Shown here: piece after piece, positions 25,356-35,900 of the stretch
Layout of the letters: every line of letters starts with the position of its first letter
Position numbering within the stretch: position 1 is the first letter of the stretch
Made by a program: the position numbers and the translations under genes
Assembly: GCA_017454375.1 (NCBI GenBank)
Contig: JAFTDB010000001.1
Coordinates: 1-64,000 of the forward strand
Source: Acholeplasmatales bacterium
GTDB lineage: Bacteria > Bacillota_I > Bacilli_A > Acholeplasmatales > Anaeroplasmataceae
Direction of reading: 5' to 3'
DNA: 64,000 nucleotides
The notes under the pieces: generated by a model
Told to the model about the DNA's origin: nothing
Database searches by the model: none
What the model saw: only the letters and a program-made list of their open reading frames with translations

Positions 25356-25411
25356 TTGACAATTTTTCAAATTTGAATATAATAATAGTTGAATAGTTGT
25401 TCAACTGTTCA
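25356..25411 (+). promoter_or_regulatory. Metal-efflux promoter with two operator-like palindromes
   Basis: TTGACA (25356-25361), 16-bp spacer, TATAAT (25378-25383). A perfect 12-bp palindrome TTCAAATTTGAA (25366-25377) fills the spacer. A second imperfect palindrome, TTGAATAGTTG/TTCAACTGTTCAA (25388-25411), follows the -10. Both resemble ArsR/SmtB-family operators (TGAA...TTCA); the regulator gene is not in the window. Confidence 0.75.
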
Positions 25412-25429
25412 AGAAGGAGATGTGTTGAT

Positions 25430-25636
25430 ATGGAAAAAATTATCAGATTCAAAGGTTTATGTTGCGCTAATTGTGCAAATAAAATAGAAAAGAAGCTTAA
25501 TAAGATTAAAGGAGTGCAAGCAACTATGTCATATGTTGCTGGTAAGATCTTACTTGAGCTAGATGATGAAGTATTACTAGAGAAGGTAATTGAAGTTTGT
25601 AAAAAAGAAGAACCAGAAATGGAAATCATTCTATGA
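25430..25636 (+). CDS. Heavy-metal-associated (HMA) domain protein
   Basis: 68 residues of a single HMA fold from ATG 25430, 9 nt after AAGGAGA. The metal motif is GLCCANCANK, a CxxC (Cys-Ala-Asn-Cys) preceded by another Cys. It is the size of a CopZ-like metallochaperone, or acts as a detached N-terminal domain of the ATPase that follows. Its stop and the ATPase start overlap as ATGA, so both are made together. Confidence 0.88.
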   Translation: MEKIIRFKGLCCANCANKIEKKLNKIKGVQATMSYVAGKILLELDDEVLLEKVIEVCKKEEPEMEIIL

Positions 25637-27537
25637 CAAAAGAAAATAAGATATTGATTATAAGATTAATCATATCTACACTTCTTTGGGTTGCAGGCAT
25701 TATTATTCAATATAATGTACCTAAAGAATTTAGTTATGAAACTATATTCTTATCAATCTTTATTGTTTCTTATTTAATTGCTGGATATGATGTATTGTTT
25801 AAGGCTGTTAAAAATATTTTGTCAGGTAATTTGTTAGATGAATATTTCTTAATGAGTATCGCATCTATAGGTGCTTTCTTAATTAGATTATTTGGAGACT
25901 ACGAATATATCGAGGCTGTGGCAGTAATGATATTCTTCCAGGTTGGAGAGGTATTTGAAGAGATTGCTGTTGAGCGTAGTAAGAATGCTATCATGGCTAC
26001 TATGAACCTTAAGGTTAATAAGGTTACATTAGATAGTGGTGAGGTAATTGATAGTGAGGATGTTAAGGTAGGAGATATCATCGTAGTTAAGCCTGGTGAG
26101 ATGGTAGCTGTTGATGGTTATGCTTTGAATGCTACAACACTAGATACATCATCATTAACTGGTGAGTCAGTAGGCAGTGAGATAAGTGAAGGAGATTATG
26201 TTTTATCAGGTTCTATAAATCAAAAGAATCCACTTAAACTAAAGGTTGATAAAGAATATTTTAACTCTACGGCAGCTAAGATCATTGATATGGTAGAAAA
26301 TGCTACAATGCGTAAAGCTAAGAGTGAAAAATTTATATCTAAATTTGCTCATTTTTATACACCAATTGTAGTAGGCTTAGCATTATGCCTAGCTATTATA
26401 CCTCCACTAATTATAGGCCTAATTAACGGCTTTACAACAGAGCTTTGGAATGGCTATATCTATGTAGCATTAGTTTGTTTAGTAGTATCTTGCCCATGTG
26501 CCCTTGTTGTTTCTGTACCATTAACTTATTTTGCAGGTATTGGTGCGAATGCAAGAAATAAGATAATTGTTAAAGGCGGAGTTACACTAGAAACATTATC
26601 TAAGGTTAATAAAATAGTTTTAGATAAGACTGGAACATTAACAAAAGCTTCATTTAAGGTTAATAAGGTATTTGGTGATAATGATGAAGTATTAAAGATT
26701 GCAAAAGGCTTAGAGAAGAATTCAACTCATCCACTTGCTAAGGCTATTAATGAGTTGGATATCGAAGGCTATGAATTTGAAATAGAAGAGACACCAGGAT
26801 ATGGTATTATTGGTAATAAGGATAATATAAGATATATATGTGGATCTAAAAAGCTATTAGAATTATATAATATTAAGCCAATAGAAATAGATGAGCCTGG
26901 TAGTGTGCTATATATTTGTAAAAATGATGAATGTATCGGATGCATAACACTTGAAGATGTTATAAAGGATGAAGCATATGATGCAATAATGGATCTACAA
27001 AATGCTGGTAAGGAAGTATATTTACTTTCTGGTGATACTAAGAAAAGTGTAGAGAATGTTGCAGATAAATTAAATATTACAAATTATAGATATCAACTTT
27101 TACCACAAGATAAGGTAAAAGAGGTTGAAAATCTACTTGATAAGGATAAAAAGGTATTATTCGTTGGTGATGGTATCAATGATGCTCCAGTATTATCACT
27201 TGCTGATGTAGGTGTATCAATGGGACAGGTTGGATCAGATGCAGCAATAGAGGCTTCAGATGTAATTGTATTAAATGATAATTTAGATACATTACCTACA
27301 ATGCTTAATATTGCTAAAAAGACTAAGAGATTAGTTTATGAGAATATTATTATCTCATTAGGTATAAAGGTATTTATATTAATAATGTGTATAATATCTA
27401 ACCTACCAATGTTTAAAGACTTTAAATTACCTATGTGGGTAGCAATATTTGGTGATGTTGGTGTATTAATCATTGTAATATTAAACTCAATGAGAGCATT
27501 ATTTTATAAGAATAAGCATGAAAAGATGGATAATTAG
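25633..27537 (+). CDS. P1B-type heavy-metal-translocating ATPase (Zn/Cd/Pb type)
   Basis: 634 residues. TGES actuator loop (176-179), CPC metal motif in SCPCALVVSVP (C287, C289), phosphorylation site D331 in DKTGTLT, HP dipeptide 366-367, and GDGINDAPVL near the C-terminus. The last helices carry GDVGVLIIVILNSMRAL with the Asp typical of P1B-2 zinc/cadmium/lead exporters. There is no fused HMA domain at the N-terminus; that domain is the separate upstream gene. It should pump Zn2+, Cd2+ or Pb2+ out of the cell under metal-responsive repression. Confidence 0.92.
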   Translation: MTKENKILIIRLIISTLLWVAGIIIQYNVPKEFSYETIFLSIFIVSYLIAGYDVLFKAVKNILSGNLLDEYFLMSIASIGAFLIRLFGDYEYIEAVAVMIFFQVGEVFEEIAVERSKNAIMATMNLKVNKVTLDSGEVIDSEDVKVGDIIVVKPGEMVAVDGYALNATTLDTSSLTGESVGSEISEGDYVLSGSINQKNPLKLKVDKEYFNSTAAKIIDMVENATMRKAKSEKFISKFAHFYTPIVVGLALCLAIIPPLIIGLINGFTTELWNGYIYVALVCLVVSCPCALVVSVPLTYFAGIGANARNKIIVKGGVTLETLSKVNKIVLDKTGTLTKASFKVNKVFGDNDEVLKIAKGLEKNSTHPLAKAINELDIEGYEFEIEETPGYGIIGNKDNIRYICGSKKLLELYNIKPIEIDEPGSVLYICKNDECIGCITLEDVIKDEAYDAIMDLQNAGKEVYLLSGDTKKSVENVADKLNITNYRYQLLPQDKVKEVENLLDKDKKVLFVGDGINDAPVLSLADVGVSMGQVGSDAAIEASDVIVLNDNLDTLPTMLNIAKKTKRLVYENIIISLGIKVFILIMCIISNLPMFKDFKLPMWVAIFGDVGVLIIVILNSMRALFYKNKHEKMDN

Positions 27538-27567
27538 CGAAGGCTGATTATCTTTCTTTTTTCTTTA

Positions 27568-27615
27568 TGTAAGCGTTTCTATAATATATTAAATGGATAT
27601 TTATTATGATATAAT
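27568..27615 (+). promoter_or_regulatory. pgk promoter region with cre-like site
   Basis: TGTAAGCGTTTCTA (27568-27581) fits the CcpA cre consensus with one mismatch and overlaps a TATAAT (27580-27585). A second, extended -10 TGATATAAT lies at 27607-27615. Neither has a clear -35. This suggests catabolite control of the glycolytic genes downstream. Confidence 0.5.
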
Positions 27616-27654
27616 AAATACACAAATAGCTATTTATGGAGGAAAATATATATT

Positions 27655-28863
27655 ATGGCTAAGAAAATTGTTTCTGACTTAAATGTCAAAGGTAAAAAAG
27701 TTTTAATTCGTGTAGACTTCAATGTGCCTATGAAAAATGGCGTAATCACTGATGATACAAGAGTAAGAGCTGCTTTACCTACTATCAAGTGGGTAATCGA
27801 CAATGGTGGAAAGGCAATTGTATTCTCACATTTGGGAAGAGTTAAAGAAGCTTCTGATATCGCTAAGAACGATATTACACCTGTTGCAAAGAGACTTGAA
27901 GAATTAATCGGTAAAAAGGTTAACTTTGTTAATGCTACAAGAGGTAAAGAACTTGAAGATGGCGTTGCTGCTTTAAAAGATGGTGAAATCTTAATGTTCC
28001 AAAACACTCGTTATGAAGATTTCGATGTTGCAGCTAACAAAGAAACTAAGAAAGAATCTAAGAACGATCCTGAACTTGGTGCTTACTGGGCATCTCTTGG
28101 TGATGTATTCGTAAACGATGCATTTGGTACAGCTCACCGTGCAGCTGCTTCAAACGTTGGTATCGCTGCTAACGTAAAAGAAACTGCAGCTGGTTTCTTA
28201 CTAGAAAAAGAAATTAAGTTCATTGGTGGTGCAGTTGATAACCCAAGAAGACCTTATGTTGCTATCCTTGGTGGTGCTAAGGTTTCTGATAAGATTGGTG
28301 TTATTGAAGCATTAATCCAAAAAGCAGACAAGATCTTAGTTGGTGGAGCAATGATGTTCACATTCTTAAAAGCTCAAGGTGTTAACACAGGTGCTTCTAA
28401 AGTTGAAGATGATAAATTAGATTTAGCAAAAGAATTATTAGCTAAAGCAAATGGTAAATTAGTATTACCAGTTGATGCTATCACTAATAAAGCATTTGAA
28501 GATGTTCCAGGCGTAGCTAAGGACGTTGACAAATTCGCTGATGATGATATGGGCTTAGATATCGGTCCTAAGACATTAGAATTATTTGCTAAAGAATTAG
28601 CAGGTGCTAAGACAGTTGTTTGGAATGGACCTATGGGTGTATTCGAATTCGCTAACTACAATAAGGGTACAATTGGTGTTTGTGAATTACTTGCTAACTT
28701 AAAAGATGCTGCTACAATCATCGGTGGTGGTGATAGTGCTGCAGCTGCTGAACAATTAGGCTATGCTAATAAGGTAAGCCACATTTCTACAGGCGGTGGT
28801 GCTTCATTAGAATATCTAGAAGGTAAAGAATTACCTGGCATCGCTTGTGTAGATGAAAAGTAA
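27655..28863 (+). CDS. pgk: Phosphoglycerate kinase
   Basis: 402 residues, standard. Pgk makes ATP from 1,3-bisphosphoglycerate. RVDFNVPM with the substrate Asn/Asp, [40 protein letters not shown]-type loop, WNGPMGVFE and the ADP-binding GGGDSAAA are all present. Strong GGAGG Shine-Dalgarno. First gene of the pgk - HPr-like - tpiA operon; gapA is not in the window. Confidence 0.97.
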   Translation: MAKKIVSDLNVKGKKVLIRVDFNVPMKNGVITDDTRVRAALPTIKWVIDNGGKAIVFSHLGRVKEASDIAKNDITPVAKRLEELIGKKVNFVNATRGKELEDGVAALKDGEILMFQNTRYEDFDVAANKETKKESKNDPELGAYWASLGDVFVNDAFGTAHRAAASNVGIAANVKETAAGFLLEKEIKFIGGAVDNPRRPYVAILGGAKVSDKIGVIEALIQKADKILVGGAMMFTFLKAQGVNTGASKVEDDKLDLAKELLAKANGKLVLPVDAITNKAFEDVPGVAKDVDKFADDDMGLDIGPKTLELFAKELAGAKTVVWNGPMGVFEFANYNKGTIGVCELLANLKDAATIIGGGDSAAAAEQLGYANKVSHISTGGGASLEYLEGKELPGIACVDEK

Positions 28864-28896
28864 TAATAATCATTAATTATTAGGGAGTGATAAATC

Positions 28897-29142
28897 ATGG
28901 AAAAACAAATCGTTGTTAAAAGTACAGTAGGACTTCACGCAAGCCTAGCTGCAAAAATTGTACAAGCTGCTTCAAAGTACTCTGTAGATATATTTTTGCA
29001 TTATAAAACAAAAACTATTGATGTTAAGTCAATATTAGGATTAATGAGTTTAGCAATCCCTAGTGGAGAAAATGTAGTAATCGAAGCAACAGGTGATCAA
29101 GCTGAGGCTGCAATCGCTGATATTGCTTCAATAATAGGATAA
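28897..29142 (+). CDS. HPr-like protein with altered active site
   Basis: 81 residues, whole HPr fold. The regulatory serine is conserved (KSILGLMSL, S45, equivalent to HPr Ser46) and the active histidine is at position 14 (VGLHASLA). The usual GIHARPA signature is changed: the Arg after His-Ala is Ser and the Pro is Leu. Arg17 helps stabilise the phosphohistidine in HPr, so phosphotransfer may be weak. It could be a regulatory HPr homologue like Crh, controlled through Ser46 phosphorylation. It sits between pgk and tpiA with its own good Shine-Dalgarno. Confidence 0.85.
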   Translation: MEKQIVVKSTVGLHASLAAKIVQAASKYSVDIFLHYKTKTIDVKSILGLMSLAIPSGENVVIEATGDQAEAAIADIASIIG

Positions 29143-29164
29143 TAATATAGGAGTTATTTAAAAA

Positions 29165-29908
29165 ATGAGAAAACCAATGTTGGCTGGCAACTGGAAAATG
29201 AACAAAACAAGAGATGAAGCAATCAGCTTTTGTTTAGGCGTTTCTGGAAAACTACCTCTAGATGTTGAATGTGTAGTTTGTGCTCCAGCAATCATCTTAA
29301 GAGATTTAGTAAAGAGAGCTCCATCTAATTTAGCAGTTGGTGCTCAAAACATGGATTACCATGATAGCGGTGCTTTCACAGGAGAGATTTCTCCAATCAT
29401 GTTAAAGGATACAGCAGTAAGCTATGTTATTCTTGGACACAGTGAAAGAAGAGCATATTACAATGAAACTGATGAAACAGTTAATCTAAAGGTTAAAAAA
29501 GCTTTAGAATATGATTTAAAACCAATCGTATGTGTTGGTGAAGTTTTAGAAGAAAGAGAATCTAATAAAACTAATGAAGTATTAAAACGTCAAGTTTTAA
29601 AAGCATTTGAAGGTGTTGAAATTGCTAACCCTGCTGATGTAGTAGTTGCTTACGAACCAGTATGGGCAATTGGTACAGGCAAGAATGCTTCATCTGATAT
29701 GGCTGAAGATGCTTGTAAATACATCCGTGATGTTCTAAGAACAATCTATGCTGATAAAGCTGATGAAATTCGTATTCTATATGGTGGTTCAGTTAAACCA
29801 GTTAATATTAAAGAATACATGTCAAAGCCAAATGTTGATGGTGCCCTAGTTGGTGGTGCTTCACTTCAAGCTGATAGCTTCGTTGAGCTTTGCAATTACC
29901 AAAAGTAA
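29165..29908 (+). CDS. tpiA: Triose-phosphate isomerase
   Basis: 247 residues, normal length. Catalytic residues: Lys in NWKMNKT, His in ILGHSERR, Glu in VAYEPVWAIGTGK, plus the C-terminal phosphate loop YGGSVKPVN and DGALVGGASL. It interconverts dihydroxyacetone phosphate and glyceraldehyde 3-phosphate. Last gene of the operon; followed by a strong terminator. Confidence 0.97.
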   Translation: MRKPMLAGNWKMNKTRDEAISFCLGVSGKLPLDVECVVCAPAIILRDLVKRAPSNLAVGAQNMDYHDSGAFTGEISPIMLKDTAVSYVILGHSERRAYYNETDETVNLKVKKALEYDLKPIVCVGEVLEERESNKTNEVLKRQVLKAFEGVEIANPADVVVAYEPVWAIGTGKNASSDMAEDACKYIRDVLRTIYADKADEIRILYGGSVKPVNIKEYMSKPNVDGALVGGASLQADSFVELCNYQK

Positions 29909-29920
29909 TTAAATAATAAT

Positions 29921-29953
29921 TAAGCCGTGGAAATTAATCCACGGCTTTTTTAA
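29921..29953 (+). terminator. Terminator of pgk-tpiA operon
   Basis: GCCGTGGA (29924-29931) pairs with TCCACGGC (29938-29945), then TTTTTT. Confidence 0.92.
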
Positions 29954-29967
29954 TGCATTTAAGGCAT

Positions 29968-29998
29968 AATAAAAAGGCGATTTTATAATCGCCTTAAT
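29968..29998 (-). terminator. Terminator of the giant lipoprotein operon
   Basis: On the minus strand AAGGCGATT pairs with AATCGCCTT and is followed by TTTTTATT. It serves the gene at 30002-32968. Confidence 0.8.
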
Positions 29999-30001
29999 AT
30001 T

Positions 30002-32968
30002 TTACTTATTGATTACGTTAGCGTCTGGTCTAGCCCAGTTTCTACCTTCTTCAAACCAAGAAGTATATTTTGATGTAGCATCGTAATCTAATACTAAATT
30101 CTTATAGTAAGTCTTAACTGCATCAACTGATGCTTGAGTTAACTTGTAGTTAGCAAATTCAACATCTAATACAGTTGGCTTAGTTAAATCTAATAATAAG
30201 TAGTTTTGGAAGTTAGATGAAGCATATTGAGAAATAGCAGCATCGAACATTCTACCAAGTAATTTAGCAACGTCTGAGTTTAATGAAGAAGAAGCACCAT
30301 TTCTTGATTGTACATAGTAAATGAATAATTGCTTGAAGTTAGCTGCTTTATCATCTTCGTTATATGCATCAGTATTAATATACTTAGTTACTGTTGCATC
30401 ATTACTATCAGTATATTCCCTTAAAATAATCTTTAAGTTAGCTTGGTACTTAGTTGAGTCAGAGCTTTCCTTGTATTGAGGAGTTCTTGGGATTGAATAA
30501 GAATTCAATACTAACATATGGTAACCAAAGCTTGTTTGACATAATGCATCAATTGTAATCTTGTCAGCGAATGCTTCTGTTGAAGCAGTTGAACCTGTTA
30601 ATGTACCATCATCCTTTGGATAAACAAAGTAGAAGATACCATCAGTGTAGCTTGATGATGCATGAGTATCATTATCATTAGAAGATGCAAATTTGTAAAC
30701 ATTCTTTACATATTCAGCAAATGGTTCAACGAAGTTAGATACAGAGCTTTCAGTGATATCACCACTAGAAGCTAATTGTTCAGCCTTTAATAGGAATGGG
30801 AATTCCTTGTATTCACTCCAGTAATGACCTGGATTAGATTTTAATTCAGCATTTTGTTCATATTGAGTAACAATATAAGTTAATACTTCATTTAACTTAT
30901 TATCTTTGTAAACATCACAGATTGCTTCAAGATAAATAGCCTTAGCTAATTTAGTAACTGCAGCTTCGAATTTATCTTTAACTTCTGGATTCTTAGAAAT
31001 GAAGATCTTTGGATCATCTGGATTACCATCATTATCATCATCAATATTGATTAGGATATGATCTAGGTTAATACCAAATAATTTAGAATATTCAGCATTA
31101 CCAACTTCTAGGATGTTCTTTAAGAAGCTTTCGCTAGCAGAAGCATCAATGCTGTAAGTATCATTTTCTTCCTTAATCCATTCAGTGAATACTGTCTTAG
31201 CTTTATATGTATCTAATGCTTTAGCAGCATCATAATAATAAGTTAATACAGCTTCCTTAGTTGGATATCCGTAAGCATTTAATAAATATGTTTCAACACC
31301 CATATCAGCAGAATATGTAGAGTTGCCATTTGAATTGAATGTAGAAATAGCCTTATCTAAAGTTTCTTCATTTTCTTTGTGAAGATCAGAAGAGATGTAG
31401 TAGTTTTCTACATAATAATCATAATATTGGTTAGCATATTTTAAATTGAAGTAATCAGTGATAATTGTAGATTGTAATTTCTTTGATGCTTTAGCATAGA
31501 ATTGTTCTACAGTATAAGAATAGTTGCCTATTTCAAATAATTTAGAAGATTCATTTGTTGCTTTAGTATCAATTAATTCATAATTATCAGTGTAATCATA
31601 TTTGAACTTATATTCGAAGAATGGATCATAAATCTTAATTCCGCTATTCTTAACTAATTTCTTCTCGTTAGTTGTTACATAGCCTGATTTAGAAGCATCT
31701 ACGATATCTTCTTTAATTAATGCATCATAAGTTGTCTTTTGAGCATCAGTTAATTTGTCATATGTTACTGAATCCTTTTCAGTAGCACCATGAACATCAT
31801 ACTTAGTTGAGTATTTGTAGCATAGAACATATTTGTTATCTAAGTTTCTTGCTTCAACTAAGAATTGACCATCTTCAAGTGTTGTCTTAACTAATTCAGA
31901 AACTGAAGAAGCTAAATCACTGAAGTCGTTTTTGTCTTTATTTACAACATATTTGAAATCATCACTGTCGATAGTAGCATTACCTGCAGTTTTGTATTCA
32001 TAATAAGTGTTGTATAGTTGAATGTATTGGTTTAATGCTTCAGTAGCATCATTAGAGAAGCCTGCAGCACCAAGTACAGTATTCATTACTGTGTTTGCTT
32101 CAAGTAATGTATCAAATTGAATAACGATTGCTCTATATTCACCATATTTAGAATATGTTGTGTTGAATTGAGTTTTGATAGCTGTATCAGTGATAATGTT
32201 ATTATCATTCTTTACATCTTCATCATCGTCATTTTTAACTGTCTTTTCTTCAGCAATTTGATATAAAGCATTTCTAGCACTTAATTGTGCAGCTTGTGAA
32301 ATTAATTGAGTTTCAACTAAATCACCAAGCTTAACTAATGTTTCTGGAGCAACTTCGATTGCATCAGAATCAGAGTTTAATTGATAAGTAGGAGCATCCT
32401 TAGCAACGATTCTAATATCATTCTTAGTTAGTGTTACACCTAACTTAGCTTGAGAATCGATGAAAGAAGAAACCTTCTTATTTAATTCTTTTTCAGTTAA
32501 TGCTTCATACTTTTCATAAGTTGTTACACCATAAATTGAAGAAGCAATAGATTCATTAACAGTTTTTAATAATTGTTCACGTAATTCAGTATATTTCTCA
32601 GCAGTTAATGTGTATAAAGAAGCATCACCCTTCTTTAATTCATAAACCTTCTTTAATGCATCCTTATCAGATACACTATTGAAGTCTTTAGTTTCAAACA
32701 TTGTTTTAACTGCGTTGAATTCTGCATTGTATAATTGTTTTTTGATTTCGTCTTTTACAGCATCATAGCCTTGAGAACGTAATCTTGAATAATATTCACC
32801 AACAGATAATTTTAAATTACCTGCAGTAGCGATATCGCTATTTAATGATGAATTTAATGATCCATAAGGAACAACAGTGTTTCTTGATGAATTATTACCA
32901 CAAGATGCTAAGGCTAATGTTGCACATGCAACTAATCCAAGACTTAATAATGATTTTTTAAGCTTCAT
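30002..32968 (-). CDS. Giant lipoprotein, PrsA/SurA foldase-like with degenerate parvulin domain
   Basis: 988 residues. Lipobox LASC (Cys 23), then a helical SurA_N-like region beginning LKLSVGEYYSRLRSQGYDA. Around residue 645 a parvulin-like start (LDHILINI) appears, and near 835 the matching end TSFGYHMLVLNSY, similar to the FGYHI ending of parvulin PPIases, but about 190 residues lie between them, so the domain has large insertions. PrsA-type lipoproteins help fold secreted proteins outside the membrane; this is three times their usual length. Second gene of a two-gene operon, starting 2 nt after the upstream stop with AAAGGAG inside the upstream coding end. The foldase role is inferred. 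Confidence 0.65.
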   Translation of the reverse strand: MKLKKSLLSLGLVACATLALASCGNNSSRNTVVPYGSLNSSLNSDIATAGNLKLSVGEYYSRLRSQGYDAVKDEIKKQLYNAEFNAVKTMFETKDFNSVSDKDALKKVYELKKGDASLYTLTAEKYTELREQLLKTVNESIASSIYGVTTYEKYEALTEKELNKKVSSFIDSQAKLGVTLTKNDIRIVAKDAPTYQLNSDSDAIEVAPETLVKLGDLVETQLISQAAQLSARNALYQIAEEKTVKNDDDEDVKNDNNIITDTAIKTQFNTTYSKYGEYRAIVIQFDTLLEANTVMNTVLGAAGFSNDATEALNQYIQLYNTYYEYKTAGNATIDSDDFKYVVNKDKNDFSDLASSVSELVKTTLEDGQFLVEARNLDNKYVLCYKYSTKYDVHGATEKDSVTYDKLTDAQKTTYDALIKEDIVDASKSGYVTTNEKKLVKNSGIKIYDPFFEYKFKYDYTDNYELIDTKATNESSKLFEIGNYSYTVEQFYAKASKKLQSTIITDYFNLKYANQYYDYYVENYYISSDLHKENEETLDKAISTFNSNGNSTYSADMGVETYLLNAYGYPTKEAVLTYYYDAAKALDTYKAKTVFTEWIKEENDTYSIDASASESFLKNILEVGNAEYSKLFGINLDHILINIDDDNDGNPDDPKIFISKNPEVKDKFEAAVTKLAKAIYLEAICDVYKDNKLNEVLTYIVTQYEQNAELKSNPGHYWSEYKEFPFLLKAEQLASSGDITESSVSNFVEPFAEYVKNVYKFASSNDNDTHASSSYTDGIFYFVYPKDDGTLTGSTASTEAFADKITIDALCQTSFGYHMLVLNSYSIPRTPQYKESSDSTKYQANLKIILREYTDSNDATVTKYINTDAYNEDDKAANFKQLFIYYVQSRNGASSSLNSDVAKLLGRMFDAAISQYASSNFQNYLLLDLTKPTVLDVEFANYKLTQASVDAVKTYYKNLVLDYDATSKYTSWFEEGRNWARPDANVINK

Positions 32969-32970
32969 AA

Positions 32971-35900
32971 TTATTTATTCTCCTTTCCATCTTGTGAGAA
33001 AGTATCAATATTTTCATATAATTTAGTCCACCAATCCTTAAATGTATCAGATGTACCAGTTGTATCACCATTTAGTGATGCATAGCTATCTGCAACATTT
33101 TGGTTGATAACAATAATCTTAGCGAATGTTCCTTCTGCACCATTGTAAGAAGTGTTAGCAAATTTAACAACATCATATAGGTTGTCAGAAGTTACTTTAT
33201 TACCAGTTTGCTTGTTGATGAAGTTAAGAAGAATAATTCTTTGAGTTTCATCACTTGTGAATCTTGTATAAACTGGAGCTAAATAATTAGTAATAGCAGT
33301 GCTGATGCTTGAAGGCATCATAGTAGAAGATCCATTAACTGCATAATCAAGAATGTATAACTTGATTTGTTCTAGATTTAATGAATCAGTTTCATTGAAG
33401 ATATTATTAATTGTATACCAAGAATCATTATATTTGATCTTTACATCCTTTAAGATGTCTACTGAACCAAAGTCATCTTCAGACCACTTAGCTGAAGCTT
33501 TTGCTGTACCAGATGATACAACAATTAGGTTAACACCATCTTCAGTTATTACTGCGTTTTCAGCAGGATTAGACTCAATATATAGAGTAGGAGTAGTATC
33601 ATTTATATAATATTGATAAGTCTTGCCATCCTCTGACTCGCCTCTTGTGTAATCATATAATCTTTGTTTTAGATTATAGTCTTGATCAGTAGTTGAGTTT
33701 GTAACACTGAATTCAACGTTCTTAACCTTGAATCCTAGTTTACGATATTCAGCCCATTTGTTTTCAGCTACAATTGGGTTTTCTTCATATACAGCTCTTG
33801 CTGATTCGTTAATTTCAGTAACTAAGTTAGATAAAACATCTGTATGAGATGAAGTAGAAGATTGAACTAAATCAAATACTTCAGAAACTAATGTTCTAGC
33901 AACATCGCCTCTTGTTACTTGATTTCCTCTGAATTCAACAACTTCATCCTTCCAAGAATCTGTATCTGCTTCATCATCTTCATCTCTATCCATATATACT
34001 AGGAATCTAGTACCATCTAAAGAGAAATACTTTTCATATGCTAAATCAGTATATAGCTTGAAGAATTCAGCTAAGTTAGAGTTAGAATAGTTAGTTAATA
34101 ATTCACTAGATGCTTTAGATACCATATATGTATCATCAACGATTTGATCGATGTTAGCAGTGTGGAAATATAATTGTAAGAAATTGTATTTACCAATTGA
34201 AGAAGGATAACCACTTGAAGAATAGTAATCATTTGAGAAGTAGATTAAGATATTCTCGATTACAGTCTTGTAGTTCTTTCTTGCTTCATTATCTTGAAGA
34301 GCTTTCTTATAAGCTTCTGTATTCTTAATAACCTTTCTTGAAATTAGGTTAATAGCTGTATTAGCACCTGATGTCTTTTCTAGATCATCAAATACACCAT
34401 AAGCAGTTGTAGTACCAGGAATCATTACTGAATCCTTATCATTAGCATCAGCAACGATATTTAAATCCCAAGTCTTGTTGTCATAAGAAATAGTAGCTAA
34501 AATGTTACCATTCTTTGCACCACCAATTGTTGAAGAATAATCAGAATTCTTTGCCTTATAGCCAATTTCAACAGATTCGTTGTAAATCTTAATGTTTACA
34601 TCTTTTAACTTTTCATCAACAACGTTAGTAATCTTTGAATCAGTGATTTCATCTAGGATTAATGCATCAACGATATCGTTGAATAATTCTTTATTTTCAT
34701 CTTTCTTGATGTAATTTAAGATGTCATATGTAGATAATGATGAATTGTAGAATTCTTCATAAGATTTTAACTTTTCATCAGTGATTTCATCTAATTCATC
34801 ACCAAACTTATAAGCAACATAATAAGCTGAGTTAGCTGATTGAGTAGCTGTAGAATAACGAGTGTATGGGTTATCTAAGTCTTTATCATCTTTTAGCTTT
34901 AATGTTTCATAAGCATAAGTTTTGAATGTATCACTAATCTTTGATAATTCTTTTGAAGAATATGTAACTTCATCATGATTATCTTGAAGAAGTTTAGCAA
35001 CGCTTGCATCATACTTTTCAACAGCACCACTGCTGTATGCAACAGTAATCCTATAAGTGATGTCTCTTAATTTATTTAAGTCATCCTCAAGACCAGTAGC
35101 ATCTACGCTAGTTGGAAGCTTAGGTCTATATCCACTATACATGTAGTTATAGATTTGAAGATATAATTCAAATACTTCCTCACTTGATAGCTTATAAGCA
35201 CCTTCAGAGTGGTTATTTAATTGAGAAGAAGAGAAGTCATCATAACGCTTAATATATTTACTCATTGACATTTTGTCAGCTGAATTAATATATGTTTCGT
35301 AATCTGCATCTTCATAATCATTATCTCTTAAGAAATAATATTCCTTGTTGTAAAGCTTAACACCAAATGCTCTTAAAGTACTGTTGAATTCATCATCAGT
35401 TGAGAAACGAATTAATACCATGTTTAAATCATAAGTATTAGTATATTTGCTCTTGAACTTGTTAGTATAAGTTGTGTTTTGGAAATAGCCTGTCTTATCA
35501 GCATCAGAACCATCATCGTCCTTTGCAGCTTCCTCAACATCTTCCTTTACAGCATCATAAGCTAATAATTCTTTAGCATACAATGGGAAATATAATTCTC
35601 TTAAATCTTTAGCTACATCTAATAGCTTAGCATGATCTTCTTCAGTAGCATTCTTAACTATATCATAGTAAGTTGTGCCATCAGCTAAGGCTGTCTTTTG
35701 ATAAGTAGAGAAGATTTCATCTCTGTATTTATCATATACAGTTCTAATTGTTGAGTCTGCTAAAGATTCTAATCCTTCCCAATAAGATTCAATGCTGAAT
35801 GATTGATTGTATACGTCCTGTACAACGTAATCCATTAATCTAGTTGTGTATTTTTCTTTAAGCTTAGTAAATTCAGCTTCAGAAGTTACACCTAGTGTAG

